Made by a program: the position numbers and the translations under genes. A stretch of 29,126 nt of DNA from Lachnospiraceae bacterium UBA1251 (GTDB lineage Bacteria; Bacillota; Clostridia; Lachnospirales; Lachnospiraceae). Every line of letters starts with the position of its first letter. The stretch's first letter is position 1. The notes beneath the pieces were generated by a model, which was not told the origin of the DNA, did not search any database, and saw only the letters and a list, made by a program, of their open reading frames with translations. Positions 6,489 through 15,300 of the stretch are shown here, one piece after another. Location: NCBI GenBank assembly GCA_002308255.1, contig DBVZ01000100.1, forward strand, positions 1 through 29,126, written 5' to 3'.

Positions 6489-8303
6489 TTATGAAACATC
6501 CGCTTCCGCACCGGCGACCTGCAGATCATAGATCTTCCTGTACAGCCCGCCAAGCGCGAGCAGTTCTTCATGGGTTCCGCTCTCCCGGATGCGTCCTTTG
6601 TCAAGTACAATGATCCGGTCGGCGTTCATCAGTGTCGTGATGCGGTGGGCGATCAGAATGACCGTCGACGAACCGGTGCTCTCCCGGATCGCGTGCCGGA
6701 TCTTCATATCGGTCTCCGCGTCCACGGCGGAGAGCGAGTCGTCAAAGACCATCACCGGCGGCTTCCGGATCAGCATCTGGGCGATCGCGGTCCTCTGTTT
6801 CTGTCCGCCGGACAGCGTCACGCCTCTCTCTCCGACAAAGGTGTCGTAACCGGCCGTAAAGCTTTCGATCGCGTCATCGATGCTGGCAGTCTTTGCCGCC
6901 CTGCGGATCGCTTTCATATCCGCCTTTTCAATGGCTATGCCGATATTCTCCGACAGGGTCCTCGAAAACAGGAAGGGTTCCTGCAGAACCATGCCGATAT
7001 TCTTCCGCAGGTGTTCTTTTTTAATGTCCGCAATGTCGACGCCCCCGATCGTGATCTTTCCGTTTTCGGGCTCCAGCTTGTAAAGGCGTTCGAGAAGGTA
7101 CATCATCGTCGATTTGCCGGAACCGGTTCCGCCGAGGATCCCTACCGTTTTCCCTGCGGGAATGGTCAGATCGATATTGTGCAGCACTTCTCCCGAACCG
7201 TTTTCGTAGGTGTAGGAAACATTTTCAAATACGATATCTCTGTCCATCGGAGGTTCGACAGCTCCGGGCTCATCTTCTTCCGGTTCGGAGTTCATGATGT
7301 ACCGGAGACGTTCGATGGAAATGCCGGCTTTGCTGAGTTCCGAAATAACACGGCCCAGCTGCCTGACCGGCCAGATCAGCATCATATTGTACGCGGTCAT
7401 TGCAATAAATCCGCCTACGGACAGCGTCCCGTTAATGTAAGCGATCGAACCGAAGACCGTGATCGCAAGAACCTGCAGTCCCGTCAGGATATCCGCGGTC
7501 GACCAGTACATGGACAGCAGCTTCATGAGACGGATCCAGAAACCGGTATAGTAGGTGTTCTGCTTCTCAAAACGCTCCCGCTCGTACATCTCGCGTCCGA
7601 ACGCGCGGATGACGCGGACGCCGGTGAGATTCTCCTGAGCGATCGTGGAGAGAACGCCTTCTTCAATATCCGCCTTCTCAAACGCGCTCCCGATCTTTGT
7701 ATGGAAAATGAGCGAGTATGCGACAATAATCGGAATGAATGCCGCCGAGCCCATCATGACCTTCCAGTGGATCGACGCCATAAATGCGATCGACATCACG
7801 ATCAGGATCACCGTGCGGACGAGCTGCACCAGCTGTTCCGACACAAACCGCTTGATCGTCTGCACATCGGAGGTGCACCGCTGAATGATATCGCCGGTGC
7901 TGTTTTCTCCGTGCCAGACATAAGGAAGGTACATGATATGCCGGAAAAGCTCGTTGCGCATTCTTTCCACAAAGCGTTCCGCCCCGCGGCTGTTGCACAC
8001 CCGGAACAGGAAACGGCTGAGTCCGGCGAGAGCGCCGACCGCCGCGCCGGCGAGCGCGATCCGCAGCGGATGCTCCCGCAGAGAGGAAATCCCTCCGAGC
8101 AGCGCCACCAGCTTCATCGCCCACGCGGGGATCTCCGGCGCCTTTGATCCTATTACGGAATCCACCGTAAAGGAGATGATCTTCGGATTCACCATGTCAA
8201 ACAAAGAGACCAGCGCGGCAAAGGTAAGGCTCAGCACAAAATAGCGCTTCGCCCCGTAAAGGAAATGCAGGATCAGTTTTGCCTTGGACTCATAATGTTT
8301 CAT
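6489..8303 (-). CDS. ABC exporter half-transporter, subunit with the degenerate Walker B
   Basis: A 604-residue half-transporter with six helices in residues ~15-320 and an ATPase domain with Walker A GGTGSGKSTM (~390), a canonical signature LSGGQKQR (~493), Walker B VMVFDDSLSAVD (~516) and H-loop LIAHRITTL. The catalytic glutamate after Walker B is Asp, as in the non-catalytic subunit of heterodimeric exporters such as TM287. Combined with the partner's LSTGE signature, the changes fall in the same composite ATP site. No ribosome binding site precedes the ATG at 8303, and a good promoter would start the RNA only three to five bases upstream, so translation may be leaderless. First gene of the operon. 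Confidence 0.93.
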   Translation of the reverse strand: MKHYESKAKLILHFLYGAKRYFVLSLTFAALVSLFDMVNPKIISFTVDSVIGSKAPEIPAWAMKLVALLGGISSLREHPLRIALAGAAVGALAGLSRFLFRVCNSRGAERFVERMRNELFRHIMYLPYVWHGENSTGDIIQRCTSDVQTIKRFVSEQLVQLVRTVILIVMSIAFMASIHWKVMMGSAAFIPIIVAYSLIFHTKIGSAFEKADIEEGVLSTIAQENLTGVRVIRAFGREMYERERFEKQNTYYTGFWIRLMKLLSMYWSTADILTGLQVLAITVFGSIAYINGTLSVGGFIAMTAYNMMLIWPVRQLGRVISELSKAGISIERLRYIMNSEPEEDEPGAVEPPMDRDIVFENVSYTYENGSGEVLHNIDLTIPAGKTVGILGGTGSGKSTMMYLLERLYKLEPENGKITIGGVDIADIKKEHLRKNIGMVLQEPFLFSRTLSENIGIAIEKADMKAIRRAAKTASIDDAIESFTAGYDTFVGERGVTLSGGQKQRTAIAQMLIRKPPVMVFDDSLSAVDAETDMKIRHAIRESTGSSTVILIAHRITTLMNADRIIVLDKGRIRESGTHEELLALGGLYRKIYDLQVAGAEADVS

Positions 8304-8313
8304 AGCAAATGGT

Positions 8314-8342
8314 ATTGTACGGGATTTTCGTTACTAAATCAA
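8314..8342 (-). promoter_or_regulatory. Promoter of the ABC exporter operon
   Basis: On the minus strand TTGATT (8337-8342) and TACAAT (8314-8319) are 17 bases apart. The expected start near 8306-8308 is almost at the ATG at 8303, leaving practically no leader. Confidence 0.65.
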
Positions 8343-8355
8343 TAATACCTGTCGT

Positions 8356-8389
8356 ATAAAACAGAAAGCCGGCGGATATTTCCGCCGGC
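8356..8389 (-). terminator. Rho-independent terminator of the kinase-dehydrogenase operon
   Basis: GCCGGCGGA (8368-8376) and TCCGCCGGC (8381-8389) form a perfect nine-pair stem with a four-base loop. On the minus strand it is followed by a U-rich tract (TTTCTGTTTT), and on the plus strand by TTTT, so it could work both ways. It lies 55 bases past the kinase stop codon and just before the exporter promoter. Confidence 0.8.
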
Positions 8390-8443
8390 CTTTTCTCGCG
8401 CCGTGTCTTTCTGTTATTACTCCTTAACGGGAATACAGGATTA

Positions 8444-9868
8444 CTACTCTCCGCAGAGCACTTCCACTGCCTCCCGAAGTGTTTCCGCCTCCCCGACGTT
8501 TCCCGGGAAGATCACATACGGAGTGCGCGGGAATTTGCTCTCCGGCCCGGTCTGCCAGACCGGAATGCCCGGGCGGATCTGTCCCAGAACATTTGCCTTT
8601 TTGACGGCAAGCGCTTTCGTTCCGACATCACTCGAAGTGATGCCTCCCTTGGCGATCACGAACGCGGGCGTCACATTCAGTCTGCCGACGAGAGACTGGA
8701 CCGCGTCCGATATTCTCACGGAAAGTCTGAGCTCGTCCTCTTTATCCCCCGTATCGGCCGTGATCAGCGCGCGCGTCGTATAGCAGCATACCGTTCTGCC
8801 GCTCCGGATGCACTCCTCCTCTTTCGCGAGGCACCGGTCCACTTCTGCTGCGAATGCAGCTTCGTCGCGCACCTTTGTCGCATCCAGTTCTATAAATTCG
8901 ATCTCTTTCAGCTTCTTCAGCTCTTCGACCTGCGCAGTCGTCTTCGCTGTATGCGAGCCGACCACGATAATGCCGCCGTTCCGGCTCTCCGCAGTGACCA
9001 TGTCTTTTCTTGAGAGGAGAGGCTGATCCGTGATCCCTCCCATGACTTTCACGATCCCTGCTGCCGTGCGGAACATGAAGGTCTTTCCTTTGCGCATCGC
9101 CCGGAACATTGCCGTACAGAATACCATGAGCCCTTCATAGCTCACCGCATTGACGATGATCTTTCCGAAGTCCTTTACTGCCATCAGCTGCGCTTCAATG
9201 CCATCATAATTAAGGCCGTGAATGTCCTCGAGCGTAATGCATGTGACATCCTCCGCTTTATACGCGCCTCCGGTCTTTTCCTCAATATATTCGGGCATCG
9301 TGTACGCGCTGTAGCCGAAGGTCTTGTCTTTCGCAAATTCGGTTTCGCAGGCCGGCACCAGCTCGTCCCCGTATTTTACGTAGTGGACATTTCCGATCGT
9401 ATAACGTCCGCCTTCCGGGAAAAACGGGCAGAGGATCTCTCCGTCAATCTTCGCGCCGGTCTTTTTTTCGTAATCTTCCTTGAGGAGCATGGTCTCAAGA
9501 GGATAATGACCGCGGAGCGTACTGTCGCTGCGGCTGATAAAGAAATATTCTTTTCCGGTCTTCTTCGCCGCGGCGTCCACCGATGCGGCCACTTCATGGT
9601 GCAGCGAAGTCGTTTCTTCGCGCGTCAGTCCTCTCGAATTTGTCAGAATGTAGAAAAGAGGTTTATCCTCACGGAACGCGTCCTCCATGCTCTCCTCATC
9701 CCAGCACGTATAGACCGAAATGTCATGCACCGTCTGCACGCCGGTGGGATCGTCATCGAGAACGACGATCTTGCGGGTGTTCTTTTCCAGTTCTTTCCGG
9801 AGTGTTTCCGCCGCTGCACAGGCGTCGATCGCCGGATATTTACTGATCGTCTCAAACGGAATCGCCAT
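8444..9868 (-). CDS. Four-carbon acid sugar kinase family protein (DUF1537, OtnK/DtnK-like)
   Basis: A 474-residue protein. The N-terminal substrate domain has LDDDPTGVQTVHDI near residue 37, YILTNSRGL near 72 and ISRSDSTLRGHYP near 110, all hallmarks of the four-carbon acid sugar kinases; the C-terminal nucleotide domain has FVIAKGGITSSDVGTKAL. Characterised members phosphorylate 3-oxo-tetronate, D-threonate or D-erythronate with ATP in the cytoplasm. The gene starts at 9868 after AAGGAG, nine bases past the dehydrogenase stop, so the two form one operon ended by the hairpin at 8368-8389. No aldolase or isomerase gene of the pathway lies alongside. Which acid is used cannot be told from sequence. 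Confidence 0.9.
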   Translation of the reverse strand: MAIPFETISKYPAIDACAAAETLRKELEKNTRKIVVLDDDPTGVQTVHDISVYTCWDEESMEDAFREDKPLFYILTNSRGLTREETTSLHHEVAASVDAAAKKTGKEYFFISRSDSTLRGHYPLETMLLKEDYEKKTGAKIDGEILCPFFPEGGRYTIGNVHYVKYGDELVPACETEFAKDKTFGYSAYTMPEYIEEKTGGAYKAEDVTCITLEDIHGLNYDGIEAQLMAVKDFGKIIVNAVSYEGLMVFCTAMFRAMRKGKTFMFRTAAGIVKVMGGITDQPLLSRKDMVTAESRNGGIIVVGSHTAKTTAQVEELKKLKEIEFIELDATKVRDEAAFAAEVDRCLAKEEECIRSGRTVCCYTTRALITADTGDKEDELRLSVRISDAVQSLVGRLNVTPAFVIAKGGITSSDVGTKALAVKKANVLGQIRPGIPVWQTGPESKFPRTPYVIFPGNVGEAETLREAVEVLCGE

Positions 9869-9877
9869 ATATTCTCC

Positions 9878-10765
9878 TTACTGTTCTTTCTTCTTCACTT
9901 CGCAGTCGGCAAGAGTCTCAAAATACTTTACGATGCTGCAGTGATCCTGATTCATCATATCGTGGACTTTCATGGACTGCAGGATCTCATACAGCTGCGC
10001 CGTATACGGGATCGGGACGTCGAGCGCATGTGCCGACGCGACACAATTCTTGATATCTTTATGATTGATCCGGATCGGTCCTCCGGGAACAAAATTGCGT
10101 TCCAGGATCATCGGGATCTTATCGTCAAGAACTCTGCTTGCGGCCAGTCCGCCGCGGATCGCCTGATATACCTTTTCCGGATCGGCGCCCGCTTTCGCTG
10201 CAAATACAAACGCTTCCGAAACGACGGCAATGGTATTGTTCACGATCATCTGATTCGCGAGTTTCGTCGTCGATCCGGCTCCGCTCGGTCCTACAAGAAG
10301 AGCGGATGAGCCGAGAATGTCAAAATACGGCTTCATGATCTCAAAATGCTCTTTCTCCCCGCCGCACATAATGGCAAGAGTGCCGCTCACGGCTCCGGGC
10401 TCTCCGCCGGAGACCGGCGCGTCAAGGAAACCCACTCCGATCTCTTTCAGTTTCTCATAACACTGTTTTGATTCCACCGGAGTCACGGAACTCATGTCAC
10501 AGACGACAGCTCCTTTCCTGACCGTGGAAGCGACGCCTCCTTCTCCGAAGAGGATCGACTGCACGATCGCGCCGTTCGGGACCATGGTAATGATCACATC
10601 GCATTTTTCACCGATCTCCGCATAGGATGCCTCTTCCGCTCCCGCCGCGGCCACATCGGCAACTGCGTCTTTATTCAGGTCGGCAGCCAGTACCTTCACT
10701 CCTGCCTTCACAAGATTCTTTGCCATGGGACGACCCATGATTCCAAGTCCGATAAATCCCAGCAT
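9878..10765 (-). CDS. NAD-binding beta-hydroxyacid dehydrogenase (GarR / L-threonate dehydrogenase-like)
   Basis: A 295-residue 3-hydroxyisobutyrate-dehydrogenase-family protein: nucleotide motif GLGIMGRPMAKNL at residues ~6-18, substrate loop DAPVSGGEPGA near 120 and the catalytic-lysine motif GAGSTTKLANQM near 170. The family includes 2-hydroxy-3-oxopropionate reductase (GarR) and L-threonate 2-dehydrogenase (LtnD). Pairing with a four-carbon acid sugar kinase favours the second role: oxidation of a tetronate whose product the kinase would phosphorylate. This is inferred from neighbourhood, not from a diagnostic residue. GGAAAGGAAGAGAG precedes the ATG at 10765. A promoter (10820-10848) and a palindrome (10786-10800) lie directly upstream. 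Confidence 0.9.
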   Translation of the reverse strand: MLGFIGLGIMGRPMAKNLVKAGVKVLAADLNKDAVADVAAAGAEEASYAEIGEKCDVIITMVPNGAIVQSILFGEGGVASTVRKGAVVCDMSSVTPVESKQCYEKLKEIGVGFLDAPVSGGEPGAVSGTLAIMCGGEKEHFEIMKPYFDILGSSALLVGPSGAGSTTKLANQMIVNNTIAVVSEAFVFAAKAGADPEKVYQAIRGGLAASRVLDDKIPMILERNFVPGGPIRINHKDIKNCVASAHALDVPIPYTAQLYEILQSMKVHDMMNQDHCSIVKYFETLADCEVKKKEQ

Positions 10766-10785
10766 CTTTTCTCTCTTCCTTTCCC

Positions 10786-10800
10786 CGGACAGTCTGTCCG
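10786..10800. promoter_or_regulatory. Perfect palindrome between promoter and start codon of the dehydrogenase operon
   Basis: CGGACAG-T-CTGTCCG is a perfect 15-base dyad located 20-34 bases downstream of the -10 box and shortly before the Shine-Dalgarno sequence. It is a plausible operator for a sugar-acid regulator, or a small RNA hairpin. No regulator gene is adjacent. Confidence 0.5.
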
Positions 10801-10819
10801 TTCTTCCTGTTACCCGTTC

Positions 10820-10848
10820 ATTGTATCATATACTTTCAGCCGCAACAA
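10820..10848 (-). promoter_or_regulatory. Promoter of the dehydrogenase-kinase operon
   Basis: On the minus strand TTGTTG (10843-10848) and TACAAT (10820-10825) are 17 bases apart, and the -10 box is preceded by TGA (extended -10). Confidence 0.6.
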
Positions 10849-10886
10849 ATCCCCCGTCTCGGCTTTGGCGCGGCCGTTCCGAACTC

Positions 10887-11444
10887 TTACTCCTCCATCG
10901 CCCGGATCAGCATCCCGCCGTTCTCCTTCAGCCACTTTCTTCGCACTCTGTAATCCGGAAGGATCTTCTCCACCTCCCGCCAGAACAGTGCCGAATGATT
11001 CATCTGTTTTCTGTGACACAGTTCGTGCACCACGACATAATCGATGATCTCCTCCGGCATTTTCATGATCAGGCAGTTGAAACTGAGATTTCCCTTCGCG
11101 CTGCAGCTTCCGAACCTTGTTTTCTGCGCCCGGATCGAGATCTGCCCGTACGTCACTCCGATCCCGGCCGCGAAATCGCTGACCTTTCCGGGAAGGATCT
11201 GTTTTGCCTGTTTTTTCAGCCGGATCAATTCTTCTTTTGTGATCGTGCCCGTCACGGATGCGGCGCGCGCCTCTCTCTCCCGCAGCCGCGCGGCATGCGT
11301 AAGGATCCATTTTTCCTTGCTTTTCACAAATCTTTCGATTTCTCTCACGGACATGCGCAGCGGCGCCCGGACGATAAGCTCCTCCGGACTTTTCAGTTCT
11401 ATGGAAATGGTTTTTCTTCGGCTTCTGACAACAGTGGTCTTCAT
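10887..11444 (-). CDS. YgjP-like zinc metallopeptidase domain protein
   Basis: A 185-residue protein with VVVHELCHRKQMNHSALFW, the HExxH zinc-binding motif plus the downstream NHSxxFW typical of the YgjP/SprT-like (DUF45) family, and the family's FGSCSAKGNLSFN motif before it. Members are predicted cytoplasmic metallopeptidases of unknown substrate. A longer reading frame begins at 11516, but its extra 24 codons are a terminator hairpin (11475-11509), so the ATG at 11444 (MKTTVVRSRRKTISIEL) is chosen; it fits where family members begin. The nearest purine-rich tract, AAAGGAAG, is unusually far (~16 bases). Expression may depend on read-through of that hairpin, because I see no good promoter in between. 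Confidence 0.82.
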   Translation of the reverse strand: MKTTVVRSRRKTISIELKSPEELIVRAPLRMSVREIERFVKSKEKWILTHAARLREREARAASVTGTITKEELIRLKKQAKQILPGKVSDFAAGIGVTYGQISIRAQKTRFGSCSAKGNLSFNCLIMKMPEEIIDYVVVHELCHRKQMNHSALFWREVEKILPDYRVRRKWLKENGGMLIRAMEE

Positions 11445-11471
11445 TCTGAAAGTGATTTTTCTTCCTTTCTC

Positions 11472-11509
11472 TAAAGAAAGACCCTGCGTTAAAAACACAG
11501 GATCTTTCT
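11472..11509 (-). terminator. Terminator or attenuator between the phosphoribosyltransferase-like and YgjP genes
   Basis: On the minus strand AGAAAGATCCTGTG (11496-11509) pairs with CGCAGGGTCTTTCT (11475-11488) with two wobble pairs and a TTTTTAA loop, followed by TTTAG. It lies 80 bases past the phosphoribosyltransferase stop and about 30 bases before the YgjP start. Confidence 0.6.
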
Positions 11510-11588
11510 GACACATCCTTTTGAATTTCTTTCCCCTGCCCGCATACCGGGCAGCGTTTTTCCTGCGCCGGCAGCAGCCAAAGACTCG

Positions 11589-12230
11589 TCAGCGAAGAGG
11601 CGTATATCCCATCCCGCTGCAGATCGCGTCGATCGGAACACCGTTTTTGCACAGCAGACAGTCTTCCGGATTGTAGAATTCGTAATCCGGCAGATCGGCC
11701 TGTGTGAACAGTGCCTGCACTTCCAGACCTCCGATCTTCGATGCAGCGGAGAAAATCGCGGAAATGCCGCTGATCAGCGCGCCGTAATATTTCAGCGTGT
11801 CCACCGCTCTGCGGACCGTGCGTCCGCTGGTCGCGGAGTCGAACAGAAGAAGGACGTTTTTATTGCGGATCCACCCCAAAAGGTTTTCACGGAAGATCAG
11901 CTGCCCTCCGACGCTGTTTTCCGGCTTGAGCACATAGATCGATTTGTGCTGGTTCATCGAAAGGATGCCGCCCTTCTGCAGTTCCTCCGCAAGGAAACCG
12001 CCGATGACTTCCATGCCTTCCATACAGACGATCGTGTCGACCGGTGTCGAATAGATATAAGATTCCGCAAGAGCCTGCGCCACCGCTCTGGCCTCGGAAA
12101 TACGGGCTTTCATAGGTGTCATGTCCATATAATAATTGACATGTGCGTTCGGCGTCGCAAAGTGTCCCGGGATCACACGCAGGAAAACATTCGGAAACCG
12201 CTGGGATGTCAGCTTAACATACTGCTTCAT
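11589..12230 (-). CDS. Phosphoribosyltransferase-like protein (type I PRTase fold)
   Basis: A 213-residue protein resembling the orotate-type phosphoribosyltransferase fold: an N-terminal hood (MKQYVKLTSQRFPNVFL), VDTIVCMEGMEVIGGFLAEEL near residues 64-84, and NVLLLFDSATSGRTVRRAVD near 125-145 at the place of the PRPP loop. The acidic pair usually seen there is reduced to FDS, so it may be a binding protein or a divergent enzyme. The tail carries four cysteines (CLLCKNGVPIDAIC plus an earlier one in CMEG). GGGAGG precedes the ATG at 12230. A promoter with a perfect TATAAT lies over the end of the adhesin gene, so it is transcribed independently. Confidence 0.7.
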   Translation of the reverse strand: MKQYVKLTSQRFPNVFLRVIPGHFATPNAHVNYYMDMTPMKARISEARAVAQALAESYIYSTPVDTIVCMEGMEVIGGFLAEELQKGGILSMNQHKSIYVLKPENSVGGQLIFRENLLGWIRNKNVLLLFDSATSGRTVRRAVDTLKYYGALISGISAIFSAASKIGGLEVQALFTQADLPDYEFYNPEDCLLCKNGVPIDAICSGMGYTPLR

Positions 12231-12291
12231 CTATTACCTCCCTGTAAATCATAAACTATTTCGTCTTCCGGCATTGCATTTATTTATGTGC

Positions 12292-12320
12292 ATTATATCA
12301 TATTACCGTCTCTTTTTGAA
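12292..12320 (-). promoter_or_regulatory. Promoter of the phosphoribosyltransferase-like gene
   Basis: On the minus strand TTCAAA (12315-12320) and a perfect TATAAT (12292-12297) are 17 bases apart, with an extended TGA before the -10 box. The -35 box lies inside the last codons of the adhesin gene. Confidence 0.7.
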
Positions 12321-15300
12321 CAGATAAATGCGCACTTTAGCTAATATAAATGCCGCTGCGCCGGTCACGAAGGCCGCCAGTAGAAGAAGCAGATATTTCT
12401 CCGGAGCCGATTCATCGCCGGTCTTCACGGAATCGGCTCCCTTCTTATTCAGTTTCCGGACCGGTGAGGGCGTCACGGCCCTTGGCGCAGGAGTGATCAC
12501 GGACGGTTCCGGAACGGGAGGCCTGACCGGAATCCTCACGAACTGATCTTCGTCTTCCGGTTCTTCGTGTACGGCAGCAAGGACTTTTTCCCCGGTTTCC
12601 CCATCCACAAGATAAAGCTTTTCATAGATCACGACCGTCTTTCCGTCGTACCGTTCCGCGTGAAATGCGGGAAAATCAAGCGTCACTGTCTGTTCTTCCC
12701 CGGACGCGCGTTCCGATGCAAACCGGAACGACGCGGTCAGCGGTTCCCCGCCGTCACTGAGCAGCGGCCGTACAAAACCCGCCTCTTCCTTCAGCATGGC
12801 AGCACCGCTCACCTCATAGGAACATTCCGGCTGCAGGCCACGGCAGATCACCTGATCCCGCAGAACCATCTTTTCCGAGAGAATTCCCTCATGGCTCCCG
12901 GTCGCCGCATCGGAAGCAACGGTCGAGACCTCCGGAACATAGACGGTCTGGGCTTCGTCCTCCGGATCCGCATGGACATGAACAGGAATTCCGCCGCAGT
13001 ACAGTGTTTCCTCCGCGACCCAGGCTTTTCCCGCCGCGGCTGCGCCGTCCACATGGAAAGCGATCTGCACCGTTCCGTCCGGTTCGTCCGGTGTAAACCC
13101 GTTCGTCTGCGGTTCCGCTTCCATCAGTTCCCCGGTCTCTTTGCACCGCAAAGCCGCATGCAGCTCATAGCGGACTCCCGGCAGAAGATTGCGGAAGCTG
13201 TACACATCGGTCCAGTCCATCCACTCCTCTTTCAGGGAAATATGTCTGCCCGTCTTATCATCGGTCAGCACCGTGCTTCCGTCCGGAAAATGCAGCGTCT
13301 CCTCCTCGTCTTCGGGATCCTCGTGAACAGCTGTCAGCTCCTCCGCCCCGCCGTCTGTCACCTCATACAGCTTCTCGAAGAATACAAGAGAATCGCCCTG
13401 AAATCCTTCCGCATCAAAGACCGGGATCTGCACGTCGACATAGCCGCTGATCCTTCCGTTTTCCTGCACCTCACCACTCGCAGTGATCTCCATGCTGTCC
13501 GCAGACTCTTCATTTTCAGCCGCCGGAGTTTCTTCTGTGCCGTCTTCTCCCTGTTCTTCCGCGCTGTTCTCTCCCGTTTCTGCCCCGCTGTTCTCTCCCT
13601 GTTCTCCGGAACTGTCTTCAGACGGCTCTCCCGCGCTGTTCTCTCCGGAATCTTCCGATCCGTTTTCCGAAGGTGTTTCTTCGCCCTCATCGTCACCGTC
13701 TTCTGTATTCCCGTCCTCTTCCTGAACGGACTGTTCCATGATCGTGATCTTTCCTCCGTCTGTCCGGAAGACCGTCCATGCCTCGATCGGCGTCTCCGGT
13801 TCGCTCCCGGTGCTTTTTAAAACAGCTTCAGCGGTCAGTCTGTACTCTGTATCCGGAGCGAGATTGCTGACAGACACGCGGTCTGCCGCGAGAACTCCCT
13901 CTCCCGCGAGCGCGGTTCTCTGGCCGTTTTCCCTGTTCCGGACTGTTGTCCGGATCTCCGGCACATAAACGGTCTGGGACTGATCCGACAGATCGGCATG
14001 AACCGCGTAGATCCTTCCGTTCCCGTCTTCCACACTCTCAAATGCCACTGCGTCTCTCCCGGCAAGTTCTTCAGGCGCCGGAAAAACAAACGTTACCTCC
14101 ACGCTCCCGGTCCCCTCCGAGGTTACAGTAAATTCCTGCTCCGCTTCGACAGGTTTTCCGTCCGCATCCGTAATTGCCTCTCCCGAAGCGGCATCATGCA
14201 AAGACGCCTTCATGATCTTCCGTGTTCCCGGCGCGAGATTTTTATAGGTCACAGTATCTGTCAGCGTCACGGTTCTTATGCCGTCTGACGCAGCGTTTTC
14301 CTCTGTACTTTGTAAAGAGACTGTCTTCGTCCCTGTTCCCTGATCCCTGAGGGCAGTCCCGATCACAGGGACATAGACCTTCTGCTTCACATCGCCTGCC
14401 CCCTCATGGACCGCGATCGTTTTTCCGGAGCTGTCTGCCGCCTTCTCGTCGCAGTAAAGCGTTTTTCCGGCGTATTCTGCCGCGTCAAAAGAGACCGGCA
14501 CCTCCACGGAACTCATTCCGGCTGTGACCGTCACCTCCGCAGTACCCTGCGCCGCAACGGTTCCGTCCGATTCCCGGAGCGTTCCCGTAAACATCACTTT
14601 CTGCCCTGTGTACTGGTTAAAATGGCTGATCTTCACTGTATCCGTCAGGGTGACCGTGCCCTCTTCGGCAGACAGATAATGAGACCCTGCCGCGTCCATG
14701 AGTTCGGTGCCGATCTCCGGGACGGGCTGTTCCAGACTGGTGATCAGATTGCCGCCGTCGATCGCCGCTCCCTGTGCGGCACCTGCCGATGCTTTCACGT
14801 TCTTCAGGTAAATGCCGGAGACAGCTCTTCCGGAACCGTCTTTCCACGACTCCGACCGGAAATACCCTTTCGGTTCCTTCGTCTCCTGCACGGCAACCGT
14901 CCCGAGAGGCAGAACGACCTTTCCGCCGCTCTTGTAGAACGCGTCTCCGCTCACCCTGCAGGCGTCCGACAGAGACGCCTCATAGGATCCCGAGGCTCCC
15001 TTCACGGATCGGATCACCCAGGTCCTGTCCGCTCTCGAAGGCAGATTGTCCTTTGTATAGCTCCCCGCATAGAAGCGGACCGTAAATTCCGCTCCCGCCA
15101 GATCCGCTCCCGCCGCCGGAGATGACTGCCCGGTCTCCGCGTCGATCTTCCGGATCACAAGACCTCCCGCGTCAAAGACCGGCGTATCCGCAACACTGAT
15201 CTCCTGCTCCGCCTCTCCGCCGCTTACGGTCACTCCGGCGGCGCTGCCGGCGGGAGCAAACCCCGTCGGAGCCTTCGTTTCCTTAACGTAGTAAGTGCCC

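Noticed and set aside
10810..11652. A 280-residue minus-strand reading frame with a CPVC motif after the phosphoribosyltransferase-like gene
   Set aside because: It overlaps two better-supported genes in another frame, has a single CxxC, and reads through the terminator hairpin. The motif lies at a GC-rich hairpin.
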